64,000 nt of DNA from Selaginella moellendorffii (lineage: Eukaryota; Streptophyta; Lycopodiopsida; Selaginellales; Selaginellaceae). The DNA lies in assembly GCF_000143415.4 (NCBI RefSeq), contig NW_003314262.1:3096519-3160518 (forward strand). The letters run 5' to 3'. Positions 56,401 through 64,000 of the stretch are shown one piece after another (the first letter of the stretch is position 1; the number at the start of each line of letters is the position of its first letter). The notes below the pieces were generated by a model. It was not told the DNA's origin, searched no databases, and saw nothing but the letters and a program-made list of their open reading frames with translations. The translations under genes and the position numbers were made by a program.

Positions 56401-58785
56401 AAAGGAAGAAGGGCAACGAAAAGATGATAGGTAATGCCTCGCGGTTATGGCGTGTGTGCTCATGCCATTCATTGCAGATCAAGGGCTGAGTGAAAGCAGC
56501 CAGTCACCACTTCCTGACTCAGATTCCTATGGCGGACTCCCCTTCCCCAATCTCAATGGAGAGGTACAATGGATGAGGGATGCTTTTCAAGTCAGAGCCA
56601 CGTTTTTCTCATCTCGTCGTCTTCGAAGGGTGCAAGAACATGCAGAAACCATGTTAAGACAGTCGGGTGAGGATACGGTCCTAGGTCACGCACTAAAACA
56701 GGCTATGGATGTCTTGTATTTTGAGATGGAGACTCGGCCAGATGATTTTCCCAAGATGGTCCTGGAAGAACAAGCCATCCAGCCTGAGCAGCCTATGGAA
56801 GAAATGCAGGAGGGGGATGAGGAGCCAGAGAAAGATAATGAGCAGGAAGAGCAGAAGGACGAAGAGGAGGACAAAGAAGAGGAGGGCGAAGAAGAGGAGG
56901 ATGAAGAGGACTTGGATGGTCCTCACAATGGTGACGATCATAATAACGACGATGGCCAGCCTGAGGTGGCCAAAGAGCAGCGGAGGAAGGTCATACAAGA
57001 CAAACCATCAGGTAAATAATAGTACATCCATTCCTAACCTTTTACCATTTCTAACATTGTCCATGTAGGTCGCAGAGCAAATGGTAAGTAGAGATTATTC
57101 AGTTGAATTAAGATACAAACTCTAGCCTTTAGTGTCGAGGAAGGATAGTGCCAAGCAAGGGTTGAAACGTATGTCCAATCCTTCAGAATCAGCAGTGTGC
57201 CCAAGTGATATCGGTCCTAGTTCCTCAATAGCAGTTGATGGTAAATACAGTATAGTCGATTCAATGTGCTAATGAGTTTGTTTTTAGTAGCCAGTAGGGA
57301 GGATACCATCTCAATCGAAGGGAGATATTTGGACATGCATATGGATCCACCAGTGGACTCTACTTGCCTGCAAGAGTCATTAGAGCTGGTGGAGGCTACT
57401 ATCCATATCAACACCAAGCAAGCTGACCACGCTCCACTTGATGCTGCCCATACCACTGAGTCAATCTTGTCCACGTATCCAACTGACGGTGACTAGGCGC
57501 CATTGGACCCGCATGAGGCCGCCCTAGCCGCCGAGCCGGTCGTATCCTCATTTCCAACGGACTCAACGTGTGCCCAATCGTCTGACTACGCGCCGTTGGA
57601 ACCTCCCTACACCGCCCCTGCTGCCTGTTCGGTCACGTCCACTTTGCCAACGGAGGCACCAGCTGAAATGGAGTGTGATCACACGCCATCGGAACCACCC
57701 CATGCCACTGTTGAGCCAGTTGTACCAGAGTCTACAGCTGAAATGGCATGTGCCCACACGCCATCGGATGCGATTGACCCCACATTGCAGAGGAGAGTAT
57801 TTCTGCCCTTCACGTTTCTTCGACCAAAACCCTCTCAACGACCATCGGGAGCACCATTCGCTAATATTGTAGATGGTAAAATTGACTTGTACCATTTTTT
57901 ATGCTGACGCATTTCATTTCAGAGTCACGGCGAAGGTACTGTATCGTTTTTGATCTGAACGGTGTCCTTTTCTCCCATGAGCGTGGCTCGTCCTCGAATG
58001 TCACTGCACCCTCCAAAGCCTGCGGTCGCAAGTTGGTCAAAAGAGACAGATTCACATTAATCACACGGGAGAAACTGCGGGATCTAATAATGACCATGCG
58101 ACACTTAAAACAGAGGGCCGGGTTCAATTTGCAATTGGGAGTTTGGACATCCATGATGCGCCACAATGCATTAACGTTGCTATAGATGATGCACGATCAG
58201 ACGCGAGTAATATTACCATTTGACTTTCTCCTAACGCAGGAGGATTGCTTGACTATGGTCCATGTGAGGGGTAGCAAGCCCATCTTCGTCAAGCCAGAGG
58301 CTGTAGTGATGAACCGGACTGCTAGGTCAAGTGAAATCCTCATCATTGATGACTCGCCGATTAAAACTGCAGCGAACACGCACACATATGCAGTGCACCC
58401 CATCTTTTGCAGTATGGAAACTAGGGAGAAGAAACCGTATGTTCTGGGGGACCTTGCAAAACGGCTTGGAGCGATGGTGATAGAGAACCGGCCAGTCCAG
58501 GAGGTGGCTGCAGAAATCAACCAAATGGCAGATGGAACGGTATATCAGAAGCCATTTGATCGGACAGACACCAGTCATCATTTATGGCATGTATATTGTA
58601 TAGCCAAGCACTATCCGCATCTCCATAATCTGCTCAACCGGATGGGTTCTTCGACCACTGAACATGAGCATGGACGTATTAGAGAAGAGATGGCATTACT
58701 ATTGGGTTTAAATCCTGATAGTGTGGAGAGTGATGAAATTCCAAGATTATTGTATAGGCGTTGGAGGCAAAAAATAACAGTCTGA
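53416..58785 (+). pseudogene. giant transposon gene: ParB/DGQHR-like region plus FCP1/NIF-like HAD domain
   Basis: Nine exons join in one frame: 53416-55972, 56023-56109, 56148-56237, 56287-56430, 56478-57011, 57069-57083, 57133-57240, 57288-57875 and 57923-58785. All eight introns are phase 1. The result is about 1660 residues. Residues 223-340 (VYTIDVSHIDIQRKYNHRLV, RFYAVSEQHSSLAM) resemble a ParB/DGQHR-type domain. After a basic and a very acidic stretch (EEEEDEEDLDG) and a Pro/Thr-rich part comes a HAD fold of the FCP1/NIF type: CIVFDLNGVLFSHERG (the second Asp of DxD is Asn), LGVWTSMMRHNA and EILIIDDSPIKT. In-frame stops at 55048, 55216, 55474, 57494 and 58183 make this copy inactive unless read through. 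Palindromes lie in introns 2, 3 and 4-adjacent sites and in exons. Confidence 0.65.
54532..54648 (+). other. possible extra intron carrying a palindrome
   Basis: Within the first long exon, the palindrome at 54616 is followed 11 bases later by an ATTGCAG acceptor, as in the clear introns downstream. A GT at 54532 would give a 117-base, phase-0 intron. The stretch is also open in frame, so it may be retained or never spliced. Confidence 0.35.
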
Positions 58786-59203
58786 GATGGCATGTATTTA
58801 TTTAAAAATGTAACTTATTATGGCATGGGGTTCCATGCCATTGTATTAATATTAAAAGACAATTCTTTGAGAGGATTTGCATTATACTAGAAGTGTTATA
58901 GCATGTTATTGGAAGTCTACGAAGTTGTTTTATTAATAAGGGGAAAGTAAAGATTGAATGGGGACTTGGGCTCCACTTAGACTCGGAGCAACTGAGCCAA
59001 TATTAAAAGGATGGAAAGAAATTGGACAACGATGACAAGGAGAAGAGAGAGGTGAAGCAGTGGCAAGGGGAGGAGAAGTGATTGAGTAGACATTTCCTTG
59101 TTTAAAATAAAATGGCATGTGCCTCAATGCAGTTGAATTTTGTTATATTTATATACTATATAAAGGTTTGGAAACCTTATTTTACAAGTGGGATAATGAC
59201 AAT

Positions 59204-59225
59204 TCCCACTTTAACGAAATAGAGC
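59204..59225 (-). repeat. right terminal inverted repeat
   Basis: Exact reverse complement of 45591-45612. Just inside it lies a small hairpin, AGTGGGA...TCCCACT (59187-59210). Confidence 0.92.
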
Positions 59226-60729
59226 TTCTCCTATCTTCACAATCACTATGAAAGGACTCCTTCATGAAGACCCTATTTTCCTTTTTGCTTTGCATGTTTC
59301 TTCTGTCAGTCTTCCTGAGAAGTATCATGATTTTGGGGATGTGTTTGACAAGAAAAAAGCTAGTGTACTACTTGTTCATTAGCCTTATGACTGTCCCATT
59401 GATTTACAGGAAGGAGCATCACCTCTGTGGGGGCCTATCTACGAGTTATCCCCGTTCGAGCTTAAGGCTCTCAAAGAGTACGTGGATGAGAACCTTGCCT
59501 TGGGGTACATTTAGCATTTGCAGTCCCCGGCTAGAGCGCCTGTCTTCTTTGTCAAGAAGAAGGATGGGAGTTTGCGGCTAGTCATTGACTACCGAGGTTT
59601 CAACAAGGTGACTGTTCGGAACTGTTATCCGCTGCCCCTGATCTCGGACCTATTGGAACGCCACAGTGGTGCCCGCTTCTTTACCAAGATCGACCTCTGT
59701 GGAGCATACAACCTGATCCGGATCCGGCCTGGTGATGAATGGAAGACTGCATTCTGAACCCACTATGGCCACTTCGAGTACACTGTCATGCCATTTGGCT
59801 TGACAAATGCTCTAGCAGTTTTCCAACACATGGCGAACGACATCTTTCAGGAGTTTCTTGATCAAATGGTGATCGTCTACCTTGATGACATCCTCATCTA
59901 CTAAAAAACTCAGGAGGAGCATAACGAGCATGTGCACAAGGTGCTGGTAAAGTTGTGGGAACACGGCCTATACGCAAAGCTTGAGAAATGTTCCTTCTAT
60001 CAGGAGTCTGTGGAGTTCCTTGGGTACATTGTCACTCTTGAGGGTATCACGATGGATCCTGCCAAAGTCAAGACTATTCTCGAATGGGAGCCTTCACAAT
60101 TAATGTCAGACATTCAGGTTTTCCTTGGCTTCGCTAACTTCTATCGCAAATTCGTTGATCACTACTCTGACATTGTCCTTCCTCTCACGCATCTCACTCG
60201 CAAGGATGTTCCCTTCTCTTGGTCTGCTGCTGCCCAACAGGCCTTTGACACACTCAATGCAGCCTTCAATTATGCTCCTGTTTTGATCCACACTGATCCC
60301 TCACAACCTTTTTTCATCGAGGCTAACGCCTCCGACATTGCCATCAGTGCTGTGCTGTCTCAACTCGGAGCGGATCAAGAATTTTATCCGGTCGCCTTCC
60401 ATTCTCGGAAATTCCAGCCTGCGGAGATCAATTACGAAATCCACAACACGGAGCTCCTTGCCATCGTGGATTCCTTTGGAGAGTGGCATCATTTCTTGGA
60501 GGGAGCGGGCCATCAAACAACGGTCTGGACGGATCACAAAAATCTTGAGTACTTTGCCACTTCCCGAGTTTTGAGCTGTCATCAAACAAGGTGGGCACAA
60601 TTCCTGAGTTGGTTTGACTTTGTTATCAGGTACAGATCTAGAAAGCTTCAAGGCCTTCCTGATGCTCTTTCAAGGCGCTCCTATCTCAATCTCAGGAGTG
60701 GTAATCCTACCTTCGATCAACAGGATTAA
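59226..60729 (+). pseudogene. Ty3/gypsy reverse transcriptase and RNase H, 3' half of split element
   Basis: Continues the protease-polymerase linker (SLPEKYHDFGDVF), then [50 protein letters not shown] (catalytic Asp), VMPFGLTNA and the active-site VYLDDILIY near 59875. The RNase H part has PFFIEANASDIAISAVLSQ, where the first catalytic Asp of the usual TDASD is changed, and TVWTDHKNLEYF. In-frame stops occur in several places (for example 59512, 59755, 59902, 60727), mostly explicable as C-to-T or G-to-A changes. It is inactive. Confidence 0.85.
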
Positions 60730-62343
60730 GTTATCCTCGATCTTGATCGGCTTCAAGTTATGGCAATTTCCCTGGCCCCTCAGGACTCCTCCTTGATGGA
60801 TGTGATCAGAAATGATCTTCAATCCAATGACCTCGCCAGCGACATTTTCCCCCATCTTCAGGCTGGACACCCAATGACTCTCGACTGCCGGCGATTTGAC
60901 GAGTTTGAGCTCTTAGATGGCTTGTTGTACCATAGGGAGCAGCTTTACGTTCCTGAAGGTGATGCTCGAAGGTTGGTCCTAATGACGTGCCACGATAGCT
61001 TGACTGCTGGTCACTTCGGCATTGCGAAAACCTATGAGTTGGTTGCACGGGACTTTTGGTGGCCTCACATGGAAAACTACATCAAAGTTTTTGTTACCTC
61101 CTATGACACTTGTGCCCGGAATAAAGTACCTTGCCACCTTCCTTCAGGTTTGCTTCGTTCCCTCCCAGTCCCTTCAAGTCTTTGGGAATCCATCTCCATG
61201 GATTTCTTGAGTGATCTTCTGAGTTCTAGAGGCTTCAACAACATTTTAGTCGTGGTGGATTGCTTCACAAAGATGGCGCACTTCCTGCCGTGTACCAAGG
61301 AGTTTTCGAGTGAGGACATGGCAAACTAGTATTCAGGGAAATTTTCCGACTTCATGGGATTCCTACAGATGTGGTTTTGGATCAGGGACCTCAGTTCATC
61401 TCTCATTTCTGGCAACAATTTTTGCAGCTACTTGGAGTGAAGGCCAACCTTTCTTTGGCGTATCATCCTCAAACTGATGGACAGTTTGAGCGAATGATTC
61501 AGACGTTAGAACAATTTCTGAGGTGCTTCATCAACTATCATTAGGATGACTAGTTCGATATCCTTCCCCTTGCTGAGTTCTCCTATAACAACTCTATTCA
61601 CTCCTCTCTTCGAGTTTCCCCCTTCTTTGCGAACTCTGGCCGAAATCCCCGATTCAATCTCTCACTTCCTTTTCCATCCGAATCCTCTCGTTCAAATCCC
61701 CACTCTGAGGCATTTGTTCTCTAACCTCCAGGAAATCCACAACTCCATCTCCTTCCACCTCCATCGTGCTCAAGAGTCTCACAAACCATTTGCCAATGTC
61801 CATCGTCAGGATTGTCCCCCTTACAATATCGTGGATAAAGTCTGGCTCCTCAGGCGAAATATCTCCACCACCAGGCCATGTCCCAAACTCGATTTCAAAT
61901 GCCTCGGTCCTTTCCCTATCACTGCTATCATTAATCCTGTCACTTATCGCCTTGCACTTCCCTCCTCATATCAAATTCACCCCACTTTTCACTCCTCTCT
62001 CCTCTCTCCTTATATTCCCAGTCCTATTCCAAATTGGGTCATTCCTCTGCCTCCACCAATGCAGCTCGAGGATAGGTCTGAGTACGAGGTTCAGGACATC
62101 CTTGATTCCAAGATCTCCCGGTCTAAACTCTACTATCTGGTTGACTGGAAGGGTTATGGACCTGAAGACCGCACTTGGGAACCTACGGACAACCTGATTC
62201 ATTCTCCTGACCTTGTTCAGGACTTCCACCACCGCTATCCTTCTCATCCTAGTCCTCATTCTTTTTCTCCATCTCCCATCCCTCGCCGCCCTTCTCATCC
62301 TCCTCTTCATTCTCATTCACGTCTTCATTCCACTCGTTCTTGA
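60730..62343 (+). pseudogene. Ty3/gypsy integrase with chromodomain
   Basis: In order: the zinc-finger part (CHDSLTAGHFGIAKTYELV, SYDTCARNK); the catalytic core with Asp in SMDFLSDL, Asp in VVLDQGPQF and Glu in TDGQFERM (after a frameshift near 61325); a C-terminal DKVWLLRRNI region; and a chromodomain (YEVQDILDSKISR, YYLVDWKGYGPEDRTWEP) at about 62080-62245. It therefore belongs to the chromodomain-bearing branch (chromoviruses). Two TAG codons at 61542-61555 and frameshifts show it is dead. A purine-rich tract GAGGAGGGGG follows the stop and marks the start of the LTR. Confidence 0.88.
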
Positions 62344-62351
62344 GGAGGGGG

Positions 62352-62860
62352 TGTTGTTGGGAATCCCCCAATTCTTGCCACATTCCTAACTCTCACCGGA
62401 TTCCTGACTTGTAGACCACATTCCTGACTCTCGAGACACTTCCCTATTCCTGACTTTCAAGACACTTCCCTATTCCTAACTCTCGATTTCCCGTACAATT
62501 CCTGAGTCTCGAGCCGCATTCCTGATGATGATGTGGCGCCTCCTTGACCTCAACTATATTTAGGCTGTCCTCAATCCAAGAGTGGTGGAACTTCATCAAC
62601 CTATAGTATATATAGGTTAGCCTTGTTCCATTTCTTCACAATCTGAATCAACGCTAGTCTAAGGGCTCTTCTTCATTTCCACTAGCTTTTCTCTTGTCTT
62701 TTGCATTTTCCAGTCTTGATCTTGTTGGGGGTCTTGATAGGATAGGGGTGAAACGCTATACCATTTTGTCTAGGCTTGCTATTAAAGATTTAAGTTACAA
62801 TACTCAATTCTTTTCCAGGAAACCTTGCTATTACTCCTTGAGTAGTTTGGTGTTGGATTA
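62352..62860 (+). mobile_element. 3' LTR of the chromodomain retrotransposon
   Basis: Begins TGTTGTTGGGAATCC right after the polypurine tract. It contains short tandem repeats of the ATTCCTGACTCTCGAGACACTTCCCT type (62395-62530, given here only as a pattern of CATTCCTGACTC and GAGACACTTCC words). A TATA box lies at about 62602 (TATAGTATATATAGG). The right end is uncertain because no matching 5' LTR is in the window. Confidence 0.65.
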
Positions 62861-64000
62861 GTTTTGAGTTTGGTTAAAAAGAAAGTAGCATAAGCTTATT
62901 TGTGTTGTGAACAAAAATTAGTGGTGTTGGGTGTTATAAATCTTTATTGGTGGAATGTGGCATTTATGTTGCATTTTGTTGAATTGAGTTGGCACTTGAT
63001 AATCACATAAACTTTTGAAGTAATGATATGGGTATTGCTTGTAGTGTTGCTCAATTGATGATCAAGTCGTTGTGATTTCTTATATCATATCCATGTGACA
63101 ATGAGTAATATGTTTACAAAGTTGCTTGGTTAAATGATGATCAACCCCAAAGTCATTGATAGCGAAGTTAGTTTACTTGCAAATAGTAGCATTGAAATAG
63201 CTTTGACTTGGTTCTCAATAGTGATTTATAATATGCTAAGTATATGTTGGTACCTTGTTTCACTAAGGTTACCCATATAAAGGGTTATAACATTCACTTG
63301 CTATGGCTTGTCAATTGATCCGTTATACTTTGAGTAGATTATTGGATGGTGAAGGTGTATAGTTGAAACATTGACATCGCTAGCACTTGTGTTAGTGGAA
63401 GTGGCATTATTATTTCGAGTGATGAGGAATTCTCTTTAAACCTTGATTTTCCATGTCATTTTTCTTGTTAGTGTTTTGGTTGCACATGGATTTTGAAGGT
63501 GATTAAAGAAGAGTGTTTATGCAATGTGGATATTCGAAGATGTGGTCTTCGTGATCAAGTCTTGGATGTTCATTTTGCATTTGACGGATGTCGATGTTGG
63601 ATTTGGAGATATGTACGAGATGTTCAATGCTTAAGCATACTATGGGTCATGAGAATTAGTGTTGAGGTGAACTTATGTGAAGTTGTAGGCAGGAGGAAGT
63701 TAATTGATTTTTGAAAGGATTGAAAGTCATTCTTTCTCTAGGATAGAAAATTTTCCACAAATTTTCTTAAACTTTTCCAATGGTTGATCTATTGATCATT
63801 TTGCTTGAAAACCATTCTGTTTTCGAGGCCAATATAAACTAGTGAAAGGGTTGGAGTTGATTTTGGTTGGCTTAAACTTTAATAAGTAGTTTATATGATA
63901 TAACCCGAAAGGGATACTGACTTTTGGGGCTAAAGCAATTAAGTTGGATAGAGTCTAGAGTTGGTGTAGAAAAGTGGTTGTTGCACTTTTTTAAGAAAGG
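62861..64000. other. AT-rich flank, nothing recognised
   Basis: About 1.1 kb without an intron-exon pattern or motif I recognise. The open stretch at 63493-63714 is short and shows no family signature. Confidence 0.45.

Larger units (their letters stand above)
46209..58841. repeat. family of 22-bp palindromes confined to the transposon
   Basis: Consensus ATGGCGTGAGG / CCTCACGCCAT: an 11-base arm and its reverse complement. Clear copies lie at 46209, 46974, 47120, 48490, 48547, 50149, 50219, 51763, 53202, 53279, 53339, 54616, 56115, 56256, 56447, 57668, 57743 and 58820 (each 22 bases). Partial copies lie near 46122, 46601, 46814, 50831, 50907, 51843, 58788 and 59111. The main variation is CG to CA or TG at the two CpG sites in the arms, as expected from deamination of methylated C. 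They occur between genes, in introns and in exons. I found no such palindrome outside 45.6-59.2 kb. Confidence 0.88.
45591..59225. mobile_element. 13.6-kb DNA transposon nested in a Ty3/gypsy element
   Basis: Bounded by perfect 22-bp terminal inverted repeats (45591-45612 and 59204-59225, starting GCTCTATTTCG). It splits a retrotransposon polyprotein exactly at those ends. The flanks (TCCTCCAT and TTCTCCTA) allow a decayed 8-bp target duplication. The left part carries a minus-strand gene with a probable DDE-type transposase domain. The right part carries a long plus-strand gene with phase-1 introns. Between them is a 3-kb non-coding middle with internal duplications. About 20 copies of a 22-bp palindrome are spread throughout. 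The family is unknown to me; length, 8-bp duplication and DUF7869-like gene hint at a large relative of KDZ or hAT-like elements. Confidence 0.85.

Noticed and set aside
47802-58785. C-to-U RNA editing as an explanation of in-frame stops
   Set aside because: Lycophytes are known for heavy editing in organelles, but that changes C to U and would create, not remove, these stops; the element is nuclear.
59780-59800. CATGCCATTTGG in the retrotransposon, similar to a palindrome arm
   Set aside because: It is the conserved coding for VMPFG of the reverse transcriptase and has no second arm.

Overview
The window looks like nuclear DNA of a vascular plant, most likely a lycophyte of the Selaginella type. 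The clues are very small introns (mostly about 45 to 70 bases, GT-AG), tightly packed multi-exon genes on both strands, telo-box motifs (AACCCTAAA) just upstream of most gene starts, Arabidopsis-type telomere repeats (TTTAGGG), and plant-type proteins and Ty3/gypsy elements. The species is inferred; nothing in the sequence names it.

Layout. 0 to 4.4 kb: a truncated glycosyltransferase copy, decayed kinesin and coiled-coil remnants, and one intact single-exon gene of unknown function. 4.4 to 7 kb: AT-rich spacer, then a puzzling minus-strand unit made of three related exon-like modules. 7 to 27 kb: a dense housekeeping block. Its genes are a DxD glycosyltransferase, a zinc alcohol dehydrogenase, a Btz (MLN51/Barentsz) exon-junction protein, a YIPF6-like Golgi protein, a BAG6-like ubiquitin-domain protein, an IST1-like ESCRT-III protein, an LEA-2/NHL membrane protein, an ERG28-like protein, a mitochondrial carrier, a two-KH-domain RNA-binding protein and an unknown single-exon gene. 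All the exon joins I give keep the reading frame.

26.8 to 37.1 kb: a segmental duplication. Each copy holds a decayed kinase-like gene, a decayed kinesin-7 motor remnant and a five-exon gene for a DEAD-box-related protein that has lost most of the catalytic motifs. The second gene carries a 151-base LTR-like insertion in frame inside an exon. 37 to 44.7 kb: very AT-rich, decayed transposon DNA (Ty3/gypsy reverse transcriptase, a SWIM zinc finger, direct repeats).

45.0 to 62.9 kb: a Ty3/gypsy chromodomain retrotransposon split by a 13.6-kb DNA transposon (45591-59225). The transposon has perfect 22-bp terminal inverted repeats. It carries a minus-strand gene with a probable DUF7869-like, RNase-H-fold transposase domain. 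It also carries a plus-strand gene of at least nine exons whose eight introns are all phase 1; this gene joins a possible ParB/DGQHR-like region to a C-terminal FCP1/NIF-like HAD domain. The element is strewn with about 20 copies of a 22-bp palindrome that I see only inside it. Some copies sit in introns a fixed 9 to 11 bases before the splice acceptor, and some sit in frame inside exons. This element with its palindrome family is the most likely undescribed system in the window. Both big genes carry in-frame stops, so this copy looks inactive.
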